Below are positions 49,814 to 58,455 of a DNA stretch of 64,000 bases, one piece after another. The stretch's first letter is position 1. Each line of letters opens with the position of its first letter. The stretch is taken from assembly GCA_050330205.1 (NCBI GenBank), contig JBHJOA010000007.1, forward strand, positions 62,001 to 126,000, read 5' to 3'. The position numbers and the translations under genes were made by a program. This DNA comes from Pelagibius sp050330205. Its GTDB lineage: Bacteria > Pseudomonadota > Alphaproteobacteria > Kiloniellales > Kiloniellaceae. The notes under the pieces were generated by a model that saw nothing but the letters and a program-made list of their open reading frames with translations, made no database searches and was not told where the DNA came from.

Positions 49814-50257
49814 ATGGCGCGCGGAGTCCCGAGAATTGCGGCCGTATTGGCGATTCTAGTCCTTTCAGGCTCGGTCGTCGCCTGTGCCGATCTCGAAATG
49901 CCGATGATCGACCCGCCGGTCCTTCATCTCGATCCACCGATGCGGCAGTCGAACCTGCCGCGCGGTGACTACGTCCTGACCAACGGCCAGGCGGAGGTGC
50001 TGCTGGAGGCCGAGGATCTGAAGCCGGCGCAGGAGCGGACCGCCACTTTTCCCCTGGAGAAGCTCGACGGCATTGTCAATGTCGTCGTCCGCAAGGACGA
50101 CGAGATGATCTACACCCAGACACTGAGGCATACGCCGGGCGTGCCGATCAAGCTGAGGTGGGACATCGATCGGGCCGCCTTCGTCCTCACCGAGAACCCC
50201 GTCTCGCGGCCGGCGGGCAGCGCCGCGGGCGACGGCGGCGGCGGCGGCCGCGACTGA
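49814..50257 (+). CDS. Putative lipoprotein of unknown function
   Basis: The 147-residue product starts MARGVPRIAAVLAILVLSGSVVACADLE, a signal with lipobox SVVAC. The mature part has MIDPPVLHLDPPMRQSNLPRGDYVLTNG and a beta-rich middle, and ends in a Gly/Asp-rich tail. No family was recognised. The ATG is preceded by a G-rich stretch. A GTG four codons upstream is an alternative. It faces potC with 4 bases between stop codons. Links to the ECF module are positional only. Confidence 0.7.
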   Translation: MARGVPRIAAVLAILVLSGSVVACADLEMPMIDPPVLHLDPPMRQSNLPRGDYVLTNGQAEVLLEAEDLKPAQERTATFPLEKLDGIVNVVVRKDDEMIYTQTLRHTPGVPIKLRWDIDRAAFVLTENPVSRPAGSAAGDGGGGGRD

Positions 50258-50261
50258 GCGG

Positions 50262-51155
50262 TTATTCCGCCGGCGCCTGGGCGGCGGCTTGCATCTGGCG
50301 GTCGGCCCGCGCGGCGGCGGCCTTGGCGGCGAGATCGCGGCGCTGCTCACGGCGCTGCGCCACCTCGATGGCGACGGCACCGACCAGGGTGACGGCGATG
50401 ATCAGCACCGCCAGCGCGGCGAGGTCGGGCTGCGTGCCCATGCGCACCTTGCCGGCCAGCACCGTGGTCAGCGTGCTCTCCGCCTGGATGGTGAAGACGG
50501 TGGTGTTGTAGTTCTCGAAGGAAGTCAGGAAGGCGAGCCCCATGGCCGAGAAGATCGCCGGGCGCAGGAAGGGGATCAGCACCTTCCAGAACACCTGCAC
50601 GTGGGTGGCGCCGAGGTCGAGAGCGGCTTCCTCCTGGGTGCGGTCGAAGCGCTGCAGGCGGGCCAGGAAGATCAGCATGGTGTAGGCCGAGATGAAGGTC
50701 GACTGGCCGACGATGGTGAGGAACATGCCGCTGTAGTAGAAGCTCTCGTAGTCGGCGTCGAAGAAGGTGCCGAGGCGGTCCCAGAACACCAGGGTGGAGA
50801 TACCGAGGATCACGCCCGGCATCAGCACCGGCGACACCACGATGGTGTAGTAGACGGTCTGCAGGCGCTGGTGCACCTGGGTCATGACGATCGCGGCGGC
50901 GAGGCCGATCGGCACCGACACGGCCATCACGCCGATGCCGATCCAGATCGAATTGACGAAGCCTTCCATCATCAGCGCGTCGGCGAAGAGCGCCGGGAAC
51001 CAGCGCAGGGTGAAGCCCTGCCAGGGCACCACCTGGGGGAATTCGACGTCGTTGAAGGCGGCGATACCCATCATGAAGAGCGGCGCGAAGAGGAACAGGA
51101 AGAACAGCAGGATGTAGAATCCCAGCATCAGCGACTGGATCGACCGCGAGCTCAT
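50262..51155 (-). CDS. potC: Spermidine/putrescine ABC transporter permease PotC
   Basis: The 297-residue product has six membrane segments and the permease EAA motif (EEAALDLGATHVQVFWKVLIPFLRPAI). It pairs with PotB to form the membrane channel of a polyamine importer. The ATG overlaps the potB stop (ATGA). The C-terminus has an Ala/Arg/Gln-rich extension after the last membrane segment. The specificity follows from the operon and from similarity of all four subunits. Confidence 0.9.
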   Translation of the reverse strand: MSSRSIQSLMLGFYILLFFLFLFAPLFMMGIAAFNDVEFPQVVPWQGFTLRWFPALFADALMMEGFVNSIWIGIGVMAVSVPIGLAAAIVMTQVHQRLQTVYYTIVVSPVLMPGVILGISTLVFWDRLGTFFDADYESFYYSGMFLTIVGQSTFISAYTMLIFLARLQRFDRTQEEAALDLGATHVQVFWKVLIPFLRPAIFSAMGLAFLTSFENYNTTVFTIQAESTLTTVLAGKVRMGTQPDLAALAVLIIAVTLVGAVAIEVAQRREQRRDLAAKAAAARADRQMQAAAQAPAE

Positions 51156-52063
51156 CGGGCGATCTCCCCGAGGCTGACCTTGAAGAGCTTCATCACCGCA
51201 AGCACGAAGACCAGGCAGGCGAGCAGCAGCACGATGGCGTAGGCGGCGCCCTGCGGCCAGTTGCCGCCGGTGTTGAACCAGCGGTAGATGATCTGCGTGA
51301 ACCACAGGCTCGACGGCCCGCCGAGGATCTGCGGCGCCGCCAGGGCGCCGGCCGAGAGCATGAACACCAGGGTACAGCCCGAGGCGATGCCGGGCTTGGC
51401 ATGCGGCATCACCACCCGCCAGTGGATGCGCCACCAGGGCGAGCCGAGGTCGCGCGCCGCCTCGATCTGATTGTGGTCCAGGCTCTCGATGGCGTTGTAG
51501 AGCGGGAACACCATCAGCAGGATGTAGGCGTAGGAGAGGCCGGCGTAGAGAGCCACGTCGGCGCGCATGAAGTCGATCGGCTGGTCGATCAGGCCCAGCG
51601 ACTGCAGCATCGCATTGAACACGCCGGAGGTGCCGAAGAGGATGCGGAAGGAGAAGGCGCGCAGGATCTCGTTGACCCAGAACGGCAGGATCAGCAGCAG
51701 GATCATCGAGCGCGCGAAGCCGCCCTTGGCGACCTGGGCGATGTAGTAGGCGATGGGATAGCAGAGCGCGAGGTCGAGCAGGGTGACGAAGACCGAGGCG
51801 ATGATGGTGCGCAGGAAGACCTGCAGATGGAGATAGTTGAACATCTCCGCGTCGCCGGGGCGCCCGAACACCAGGTACTGGTAGTTCTTCAGCGTGTAGA
51901 CGTCCTCCGGCCCGCCGATCTTGGCCGGCGGCAGGTTGTTGCGGAACGAGAAGTCCAGCATGTAGGCCTGCGGCAGCACGATCATCACCACCACCCAGAA
52001 GGCCACCGCCAGGATCAGGTAGGTGGAGATGAAGACGCCGTTGCGCTGGATGAAGCCGCCCAT
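51152..52063 (-). CDS. potB: Spermidine/putrescine ABC transporter permease PotB
   Basis: The 303-residue permease has six membrane segments and the EAA loop (IEAARDLGSPWWRIHWRVVMPHAKPGI). It starts 16 bases after potA and overlaps potC by 4 bases. The segment order and the periplasmic loop after the first helix fit PotB/PotH-type proteins. Confidence 0.9.
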   Translation of the reverse strand: MGGFIQRNGVFISTYLILAVAFWVVVMIVLPQAYMLDFSFRNNLPPAKIGGPEDVYTLKNYQYLVFGRPGDAEMFNYLHLQVFLRTIIASVFVTLLDLALCYPIAYYIAQVAKGGFARSMILLLILPFWVNEILRAFSFRILFGTSGVFNAMLQSLGLIDQPIDFMRADVALYAGLSYAYILLMVFPLYNAIESLDHNQIEAARDLGSPWWRIHWRVVMPHAKPGIASGCTLVFMLSAGALAAPQILGGPSSLWFTQIIYRWFNTGGNWPQGAAYAIVLLLACLVFVLAVMKLFKVSLGEIAR

Positions 52064-52079
52064 GGTCCGCCCCCCCGCG

Positions 52080-53183
52080 CTACTCTTCGGCCACGTCGCC
52101 GAGCGGCAGCACCAGCGCGCGGTCGGCGCGGAAGCCGACCCGCGCCGTCTCGCCCTCGCGGAATTCCGGCAGGTTGCCGGAGTTGGTCATCGACATGACG
52201 ATATCCTTGGCGCCTTCGCCGCGCAGGAACACCGAGAAGAACGCGCCCTCGTACTCGCTGTGCAGCACGGGGCTCTCGATGACGTTCTCGGCCCCGCTCT
52301 GGCCCCCGGCCTGCCCATTTACCAGGCTGAGGGACTCCGGCCGCACGAAGAGCATCGCCTGGCTGCCCTGCTTGAGGCCGCGCAGGTTGCGCCCGCGCAG
52401 CGGCCCGAAGGCGGTCTCGATCACCGCGTGCTTGCCGTCGGCGCTGACGACGCGCCCGGTGAAGGGGTTGTTCTCGCCGACGAAGGAGGCGACGAAGGCG
52501 GTCTGCGAATTCTCGTAGACCTCGTTGCCGCTGCCGACCTGCTGGATGATGCCCTGGCTCATGACCGCGATGCGGTCGGACATGGTGAGCGCCTCGCCCT
52601 GGTCGTGGGTGATGTAGATGAAGGTGATGCCGACGCGCTGCTGGATGGCGCGCAGTTCGGTGCGCATGTGCTGGCGCAGCTTGAGGTCGAGCGCCGAGAG
52701 CGGCTCGTCGAGCAGCAGCACCGCCGGCTCCACGGCCAGCGCGCGGGCGATGGCGACGCGCTGCTTCTGGCCGCCGGACAGCTCGCTGACCTTCTTGTCG
52801 CCCTGGTCCTCCAGCGCGATCAGCTCGAGCAGTTCGTTGGCGCGCTTGCGCCGCTCGGCCTTGCCGACGCCGCGCACCTCGAGCCCGAAGGCGATGTTGT
52901 CGGCCACCGACATCAGCGGGAAGAGGGCGAGGTTCTGGAAGATCAGCGCCGTCGGCCGCTTGTTCGGGCCGATGCCGCGCATGTCCTTGCCGCCGATGCG
53001 CACCTGGCCTTCGCTGGGCTCCAGGAAGCCCGAGATGGCGCGCAGGATGGTGGTCTTGCCACAGCCTGAGGGGCCGAGGAAACTGAAGAATTCGCCGTTT
53101 TCGATTTTCAGGTTGGCGTCTTTCACCGCCGTGAATTCGCCGAAGCGAATCGTTACGTGATCGAGCTCAACATCGGCGCTCAT
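52080..53183 (-). CDS. potA: Spermidine/putrescine ABC transporter ATP-binding protein PotA
   Basis: The 367-residue ATPase has Walker A GPSGCGKTT, the Q-loop FQNLALFP, the signature LSGGQKQR, Walker B VLLLDEPLSALD and the switch His in ITHDQGEA. The C-terminal TOBE domain (about 280-360) is present. The ATG at 53183 is used. A hairpin separates it from potD upstream. Confidence 0.92.
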   Translation of the reverse strand: MSADVELDHVTIRFGEFTAVKDANLKIENGEFFSFLGPSGCGKTTILRAISGFLEPSEGQVRIGGKDMRGIGPNKRPTALIFQNLALFPLMSVADNIAFGLEVRGVGKAERRKRANELLELIALEDQGDKKVSELSGGQKQRVAIARALAVEPAVLLLDEPLSALDLKLRQHMRTELRAIQQRVGITFIYITHDQGEALTMSDRIAVMSQGIIQQVGSGNEVYENSQTAFVASFVGENNPFTGRVVSADGKHAVIETAFGPLRGRNLRGLKQGSQAMLFVRPESLSLVNGQAGGQSGAENVIESPVLHSEYEGAFFSVFLRGEGAKDIVMSMTNSGNLPEFREGETARVGFRADRALVLPLGDVAEE

Positions 53184-53290
53184 CTCGGCCCGCCCCCGTT
53201 TTACGCCTGCCGCGCCGCTGCCGCGCCCAGGCCGCCTCACTCACGCGCCTCTTTAACGGGCGCTCGATATCGTATCCAACTTTACGGGAA

Positions 53291-53320
53291 GCGGGTCCCG
53301 GCGCTGCGGCCGGGACCCGC
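53291..53320. terminator. Strong GC hairpin between potD and potA
   Basis: A perfect 12-base inverted repeat (GCGGGTCCCGGC / GCCGGGACCCGC, 6-base loop) lies 32 bases after the potD stop codon in transcript sense. There is no T-run. Such hairpins often protect the binding-protein message and lower expression of the downstream transporter genes. It could be a partial terminator. Confidence 0.65.
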
Positions 53321-53351
53321 CGTACTCCTCGCTCTATTGCCGGACCCGGCC

Positions 53352-54524
53352 TCAGGCAGCGACGAACTTGTCGCTGTATTCGGCGCGGATCTCGGTGTAC
53401 CAGGGCTCCGACGGCGGCCACCACCACAGCCGGTCGAGGGCATCGCCCGGATAGGCCTCGCTGAAGGCCTTCTTGCTGTCTTCCGACAGGTAGTTCTCGG
53501 CACCCACGGAGACCGGGTTGTAGCCGGTCTCGTTGGCGATCAGGCCGTTCACCTCGGGATCGTAGACGTAGTTGATGTACTCGTAGATCTCGTCGATGTT
53601 CTTGGCACCGACCGGGATCGAGAGGCCGTCGAGCCACGTCAGGGCACCTTCCTGCGGCGCCATGTAGGTGACCGGATTGCCTTCCTTCTTGAGCCGCAGC
53701 GGCGGGCCGTCCCAGGTCTGGCCGAGCACCACGTCGTTCTGCATGAAGCCGTTGATCTGCGCGTCGGCGTCATTCCAGAACTGCTTCAGCCAGGGCTTGT
53801 GCTCGACCGCGAACTTGGTGACCTGGTCCCAGATCCGCCGCATGTTCGCCTCGTCCTTGTAGGCGTCGAGCATGCGGTTCGACGGCACCTGTCCGCTGGC
53901 GTCGAGGTAGAGGCCGATGCCCAGCATCATGGAGTGCGGGCGGCCCATCACCTTGCCCTTCATTTCCGGCGTCCAGAGATCGCCGTAGGACAGGTTGGCG
54001 TAGTCCCGCTGCCACTTGTCGGTGCGCCAGGCCAGGGCCTCGGTGCCCCAGTGGTAGGGCAGGTGGTGGTTGCCGCCGTCCCAGGTCCAGCCGTCGGTCG
54101 AACCCTTCAGCAGGCCCGGCACGACGTTGGAGGTATCGACGCGGTTCATGTCGAAGGGCTGCAGCAGGCCCAGCGGCTGCCACTCGCCGGCGCGGTCGAC
54201 GGTCGGGCCGACCAGGTCGAAGCCGCGGCCCTTGGTGGCGCGCATCTTGTTCAGCAGCTCCTCGTTGGAGCCGTAGGGTGTGTGCTTGATGACGATGCCG
54301 GTCTTCTTCTCGAAGCCGTCCAGGAAGGACTTCGGCAGATAGTCCGACCAGTTCATGACCACCAGTTCGCCCGAGGAGGCGAGAACCCTCCGGCTGACGA
54401 TGGCGGGCGCCACGGCGACGATGGCGCCGCCGGCCGCGGCCTGCTTCAGCAGGGTGCGGCGCGAGAAATCGCGCACCGCGCGGTGCGTCTTCTCGCTGGA
54501 TGTTGGCTTTCCAGTCCTCTTCAC
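53352..54524 (-). CDS. potD: Spermidine/putrescine-binding periplasmic protein PotD
   Basis: The 390-residue product is the substrate-binding protein of the importer. The N-terminus carries a twin-arginine type signal (FSRRTLLKQAAAGGAIVAVAPAIV), so it is probably exported folded. The mature part has VVMNWSDYLPKSFLDGFEKKTGI and polyamine-binding aromatic residues such as WWWPPSEPWY near the end. The start is a GTG at 54524 preceded by GGGGAGA. The upstream open frame lacks signs of coding. It heads the operon potD-potA-potB-potC. Confidence 0.9.
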   Translation of the reverse strand: MKRTGKPTSSEKTHRAVRDFSRRTLLKQAAAGGAIVAVAPAIVSRRVLASSGELVVMNWSDYLPKSFLDGFEKKTGIVIKHTPYGSNEELLNKMRATKGRGFDLVGPTVDRAGEWQPLGLLQPFDMNRVDTSNVVPGLLKGSTDGWTWDGGNHHLPYHWGTEALAWRTDKWQRDYANLSYGDLWTPEMKGKVMGRPHSMMLGIGLYLDASGQVPSNRMLDAYKDEANMRRIWDQVTKFAVEHKPWLKQFWNDADAQINGFMQNDVVLGQTWDGPPLRLKKEGNPVTYMAPQEGALTWLDGLSIPVGAKNIDEIYEYINYVYDPEVNGLIANETGYNPVSVGAENYLSEDSKKAFSEAYPGDALDRLWWWPPSEPWYTEIRAEYSDKFVAA

Positions 54525-54675
54525 GCTAGTTCTCCCCAAGACGTTGACGTGTCTTCGTGGGGTCGGCGGCTGCCGCCCCTTCCCGGTAGCATTATTATCT
54601 CTTCCAGGCGTTCCAGCCTGCCGTTGAATCTGGCAGTGGCTTCCAAAGCAAGTCAAGGCCAACTCCGTACAGTGG

Positions 54676-55062
54676 ATGGTGCCAGCCGTGCACGAACAGG
54701 GACCCTCGCGACATCTTCGAAACTGGCTGTTCGCCTGCCCGTTGCTGGCCTTGGCCGCCTGGCCGGCCGGCGCGGAGCCGCGCGGAGTCACCCGCGTGGT
54801 CTATGAATTTGCTGTTACAAGCTACTGCGGCAGCCTGGACGAGGCGGTGGAGCGCGGCTACCGCGCCGAGGTCGCCGCGGCGATCGCCCGCGCCGGGCTC
54901 GATGCCGAAACGGCGCGCCGCCAGCGCATCCAGGGCTGGATCGAGGCCGAACGGGAGTGGCGCAACCGCGGCCTCGGCGGCAATCGGGCCTGGTGCGCCG
55001 CCGAAGGGGCCGCCGCCGCCCGCCACTTCCGGGCGATCGCCGAGGGCAGGCGGCAACCCTGA
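54676..55062 (+). CDS. Secreted protein of unknown function
   Basis: The 128-residue product has an N-terminal signal (RNWLFACPLLALAAWPAGAEP) and a mature part of about 93 residues with two cysteines (VTSYCGSL and NRAWCAAEG) that could form a disulfide. It is rich in Ala, Arg and Glu and mostly helical. No family was recognised. It lies between potD (divergent) and a MocR gene. A clear ribosome site is missing, so the exact start is uncertain. Coding status is supported by the signal peptide and clean frame. Confidence 0.6.
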   Translation: MVPAVHEQGPSRHLRNWLFACPLLALAAWPAGAEPRGVTRVVYEFAVTSYCGSLDEAVERGYRAEVAAAIARAGLDAETARRQRIQGWIEAEREWRNRGLGGNRAWCAAEGAAAARHFRAIAEGRRQP

Positions 55063-55148
55063 AAGGGCCGACCGGTGGGGCTTGAGGCGGCGCCGGGCGC
55101 CGCTTACTGTGGCGCCTTCGGCCCGCCCGGTCCTCGATCCGGGACCCC

Positions 55149-56693
55149 GTGGAGGGGCGGGCAGGGGCAGTCAGGGAGGCCGCCGGGCGCGGTTCACTTT
55201 TGCGCGATTTCATCTTTCCCGTCCGCCACGACGGCGATCTCGGCCTCCAGGCCCAACTGCGCCGCCAGTTGATCGACGCCATCCTCGACGGCCGCCTGTC
55301 GGGCAGCGACCCGCTGCCGTCCTGCCGCCGGCTCGCCCATTCGCTGGGGGTGTCGCGCAATACCGTGGTGCTGGCCTACCAGGCGCTCGCCGACGAGGGC
55401 CTGCTGATCTCGCGCGAGCGCATCGGCTATTTCGTGAACGCCGACATGGTGTTCCAGCAGGCCGGCGGCCAGACGGGCGGGCAGGTCAGCCTGCCCGAGC
55501 CGGCGGGCGGCCCGGCCGTCGACTGGTTCTCCCGCCTGCGGCTGCGGCCCTCGGAGCAGCACCACCTGACCAAGCCGCGCAACTGGCGGCGCTACCCCTT
55601 TCCCTTCATCTACGGGCAGCCCGACCCCAAGCTGTTCCCGGTGTCGACCTGGCGCATGTGCTCGCGCGAGGCGCTTGGCGTCGAGGCGATCCAGACCTGG
55701 ACCGAGGATAACTTCAACGACGACGACCCGCGCCTCATCGAGGAGATCCGCACGCGGGTGCTGCCGCGCCGCGGCATCAAGGCGCAGCCGGCGGAGATCC
55801 TGGTCACCCTCGGCGCCCAGAACGCCCTCTACCTGATCGCCGAGCTGCTGGCCGGCCCCGGCAAGGTGCTGGCGGTGGAGAACCCCGGCTACGTCGACGT
55901 GCGCAACATCTTCAGCCTGCAGGGCACCGAGCTGCGCCCGATCCCGGTCGACGCCGACGGCATGGTGGTGGACGAGCGCCTGGAGGGCTGCGCCTGCGCC
56001 TACGTGACTCCCAGCCACCAGTCGCCGACCACGGTGACGCTGCCGCTGGAGCGCCGCATGGCGCTGCTCGAGCGTGCCCAGCGCGGCGATTTCCTCATCG
56101 TCGAGGACGATTACGAGGCCGAGTCCAACTTCCTGCACGCGCCGACCACGGCCTTGAAGGCCATGGACCGCAGCGGCCGCGTCATCTACATCGGCAGCTT
56201 CTCGAAGTACCTCGGCCCCGGCCTGCGCATGGGCTACATGGTGGGCGCCGCCGAGTTCATCCACGAGGCGCGCATGCTGCGCCGCCTGATGCTGCGCCAC
56301 CCCGCGACCAACAACCAGCGCACCCTGGCGCTGTTCATCGCCGGCGGCCACTACGACGCCCTGGTGCACCGCCTGCAGCGCGACTTCCGCACCCGCTGGG
56401 AGACCATGGGCGAGGCCCTGGAGCGCCAGCTGCCGCAGTTCCGGCGGCGGCCGTCCTGCGGCGGCACGTCGTTCTGGCTGGAGGGGCCGAGGAGCCTCGA
56501 CACCGACATCCTGGCCCGCGAGGCGCTCGGCGAGGGCATCGTCATCGAGCCGGGCTCGGCACACTTCCTGTCGCCCAAGCCGCCGCGCAACTTCATGCGT
56601 CTCGGCTTTTCCTCGATCGAACCGGAACACATCGGCCCCGGCCTGGAGGCGCTCAGCCGCCTGGTCGCCCGCACCATGCAGCAGGCGCGCTGA
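55149..56693 (+). CDS. MocR/PdxR family GntR-type regulator with aminotransferase domain
   Basis: The 514-residue product joins an N-terminal GntR winged helix (about 28-100: LRRQLIDAILDGRLSGSDPLPSCRRLAHSLGVSRNTVVLAYQALADEGLL) to a fold-type I aminotransferase-like domain. The PLP lysine is in YIGSFSKYLGPGLRMGYM and VEDDYEAE is also present. MocR regulators sense PLP or amino compounds and control genes for vitamin B6, GABA, taurine or ectoine use. The start could be GTG 55149 or TTG 55200. The nearby polyamine operon is a possible target, without direct evidence. Confidence 0.88.
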   Translation: MEGRAGAVREAAGRGSLLRDFIFPVRHDGDLGLQAQLRRQLIDAILDGRLSGSDPLPSCRRLAHSLGVSRNTVVLAYQALADEGLLISRERIGYFVNADMVFQQAGGQTGGQVSLPEPAGGPAVDWFSRLRLRPSEQHHLTKPRNWRRYPFPFIYGQPDPKLFPVSTWRMCSREALGVEAIQTWTEDNFNDDDPRLIEEIRTRVLPRRGIKAQPAEILVTLGAQNALYLIAELLAGPGKVLAVENPGYVDVRNIFSLQGTELRPIPVDADGMVVDERLEGCACAYVTPSHQSPTTVTLPLERRMALLERAQRGDFLIVEDDYEAESNFLHAPTTALKAMDRSGRVIYIGSFSKYLGPGLRMGYMVGAAEFIHEARMLRRLMLRHPATNNQRTLALFIAGGHYDALVHRLQRDFRTRWETMGEALERQLPQFRRRPSCGGTSFWLEGPRSLDTDILAREALGEGIVIEPGSAHFLSPKPPRNFMRLGFSSIEPEHIGPGLEALSRLVARTMQQAR

Positions 56694-56756
56694 CGGAACA
56701 GCCAAGGACGGGAAGGCCGGTATGGCGTGCCTGGCGGCGCAAGCGGTCGGACGCCT

Positions 56757-56893
56757 CGTCCTTCGAGACAGCCGCTACGCGGCTTCCTCAGGATGAGGCT
56801 TGAGATTAAAGGGCCGGTCTTCCCGCTGCTATTACAACAACAACTTCCTCATTCTGAGGAGCCTTGCGCAGCGAGGCGTCTCGAAGAATGAGG
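56757..56893. repeat. Palindromic intergenic repeats, family B, copy 2 (inverted pair)
   Basis: Two half-elements of the CTTCGAGA...CTCAGGATGAGG family face each other at 56757-56798 and 56843-56893, with about 45 bases between them. Each half forms a stem-loop, and the pair together can form a long hairpin. They occupy the gap after the MocR gene. Confidence 0.85.
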
Positions 56894-56911
56894 ACCGGCG
56901 CGCCGCCGCCC

Positions 56912-57454
56912 TCAGGCGGTCATCACGCGATCGATCTGACCCTGGTCGAGGGTGTCCATGTTGCCGTTGATGATCGACGAGGCCATGTCGACGAAGCTGT
57001 GCAGCTTGCGGGTGACGCCCGCGACACCGCTCTCCAGGGCCGCCGGGTCGCCGGCCTCGACCAAGGCGCCGATCCGCGGCAGGGCCTCCAGCACAAGGCG
57101 GTCCATCTGCGCGATGGTGGCGTCGAAGGCCTGGCGGAAGTTCTCCGGCGCGTTCTCATAAGCGTGGATGGCCAGCTCGGCATCGGAAAAGCAGCTGTCG
57201 CGGAAATGGGCGGCATAGCTCTTCGGGCGCCACTCGGCGGCATCGGCGAAGCACTCGGGCATCGCGGGAACCATCTCGAGCAGCATGATGATCTCGTTGA
57301 AATGGTTCAGGTAATCGGTCGCCAGCAGGGTGTTGCGGTTGATGTTCTTGCCGCGCACCAGCAGCCGGTAAGTGCCGGTGTAGCCGCCGCGCCGCCGCGG
57401 CGACGGCACCGCGTTCTCGGCGGTCGTCTGGAGCTGCACTGACGATGACACCAT
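56912..57454 (-). CDS. Conserved-looking protein of unknown function
   Basis: The 180-residue product has no signal peptide or membrane segment. It has the stretch TGTYRLLVRGKNINRNTLLATDYLNHFNEIIMLLEMVPAMPECF, then helices rich in Ala and Asp, and ends in NGNMDTLDQGQIDRVMTA. The regular helical pattern and a well-formed ATG with GGGGGCAGG upstream suggest a real cytosolic gene. No family or function was recognised. It lies next to family B repeats and the SET-domain gene on the same strand. Confidence 0.7.
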   Translation of the reverse strand: MVSSSVQLQTTAENAVPSPRRRGGYTGTYRLLVRGKNINRNTLLATDYLNHFNEIIMLLEMVPAMPECFADAAEWRPKSYAAHFRDSCFSDAELAIHAYENAPENFRQAFDATIAQMDRLVLEALPRIGALVEAGDPAALESGVAGVTRKLHSFVDMASSIINGNMDTLDQGQIDRVMTA

Positions 57455-57625
57455 GGGTTGAGACCTGCCCCCGGCTTCCGGAATTCGGGTATCTGCCTGC
57501 ACGAAGGGTCCATTGAAGCAGCCGGGTCTTTAATTTTCCTTTCCAAGAAGGAAATTGCACCGCCTGTCGCCGCTTCGCCGCGCTGTCGTGGCCGACTGTC
57601 CGGCTTTTACTTCAAATTTGAGAGA

Positions 57626-58021
57626 TCAGATTATGAAGCTGTCGCCCGAATACTCGGAGATATTGGTATAGTACAGGGTGATTTCCTCGTCCGGCGCGAT
57701 ATCGCGCTGTGCCTCGAGCGTGGCCCAGAGGCCGATGGCGTCGCTCGACCAGCGCACGAGGGCGTTGGGATGCTCTGCATGGTTGCAGAAGGTGAGGCTG
57801 CCGAAAGCAAAGAGGCCGTCGTGGGCGCCTGTCCCGGAATCCGCACCGAAGGTCTGCGGATCGACGAAGAGGTAGGCGAAGAGGGCGCTGTCGTCGACCA
57901 GGGCGCGCTCGGCGGCCGGCAGCCGCACGGCGGGCGCCCGCTCGATGATCGTCCCTGCGGCAATGGGCCGGCTCGCCACCAGACCGCGGCCTTTGCCCGC
58001 TATCCTCTCTAGTCTGAACAT
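57626..58021 (-). CDS. Small SET-domain protein
   Basis: The 132-residue product consists of little more than a SET domain: an N-terminal GKGRGLVASRPIAAGTIIERAP strand pair, the core FCNHAEHPNA (Asn80-His81 and Pro85-Asn86, the SAM/knot motif) and the C-terminal IAPDEEITLYYTN with the catalytic-type tyrosine. SET domains are protein lysine methyltransferases, mostly eukaryotic. Small bacterial ones exist but have few known substrates. The ATG at 58021 follows GGGGAG. No pre- or post-SET cysteine clusters are present. Confidence 0.82.
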   Translation of the reverse strand: MFRLERIAGKGRGLVASRPIAAGTIIERAPAVRLPAAERALVDDSALFAYLFVDPQTFGADSGTGAHDGLFAFGSLTFCNHAEHPNALVRWSSDAIGLWATLEAQRDIAPDEEITLYYTNISEYSGDSFII

Positions 58022-58143
58022 GCCCCGCGCTCCCCACTGGTGCCGCGACACTCATGGTCGCAGGCGCGGCGCGGATTGCAAGGCGGACCCGGAGCAGGGC
58101 GGCAGGCGGCCGTTCGCCCCTCAAAAGGAGATTGGGCGCGGGA

Positions 58144-58371
58144 TCAGGCGTGGTCGCCGGTGGCGGCGTTCAGGGCCTGCAGGGTCATGCGGGCGATGTC
58201 GTCGCGGGTCAGTCCGCGCTCGGCGAGCTGATCGTCGGAGAGGCTGGCAAGCTCGCGGTAGACGCGCTCGGCTTCCTGAGCGCCCCGGAAGGCGGCGGCG
58301 AAGCCGGCGAAGAAGCGGCCGAGGCTGTCGAGGACATGGAGGCCGGAAGCGTGTGTTGCAGGTGCAAACAT
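58144..58371 (-). CDS. DUF1127-type small protein
   Basis: The 75-residue product ends in the DUF1127 motif (VYRELASLSDDQLAERGLTRDDIARMTLQALN). Proteins of this type in Alphaproteobacteria have been linked to RNA binding and to phosphate or stress responses. It has a well-formed promoter with an operator-like palindrome upstream and AAAGG ahead of the ATG at 58371. The first 30 residues are less conserved and partly hydrophobic. Confidence 0.8.
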   Translation of the reverse strand: MFAPATHASGLHVLDSLGRFFAGFAAAFRGAQEAERVYRELASLSDDQLAERGLTRDDIARMTLQALNAATGDHA

Positions 58372-58427
58372 CGGAATACCTTTCACGGGCAAACGTTGGT
58401 GTACGTCTCTAGAAGCCGATGAAATAT

Positions 58428-58455
58428 ATATTAAATCTGTGGTATACCAGTTCAA
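58428..58455 (-). promoter_or_regulatory. Promoter of the DUF1127 gene with palindrome in the spacer
   Basis: On the minus strand TTGAAC (58455-58450) and TAATAT (58433-58428) are 16 bases apart, in a clearly AT-rich stretch. The spacer holds the perfect 10-base palindrome TGGTATACCA (58440-58449). A related CATACCAG lies 50 bases upstream at about 58495. GntR-type regulators favour GTATAC cores, but the binding protein is not identified. Confidence 0.6.
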
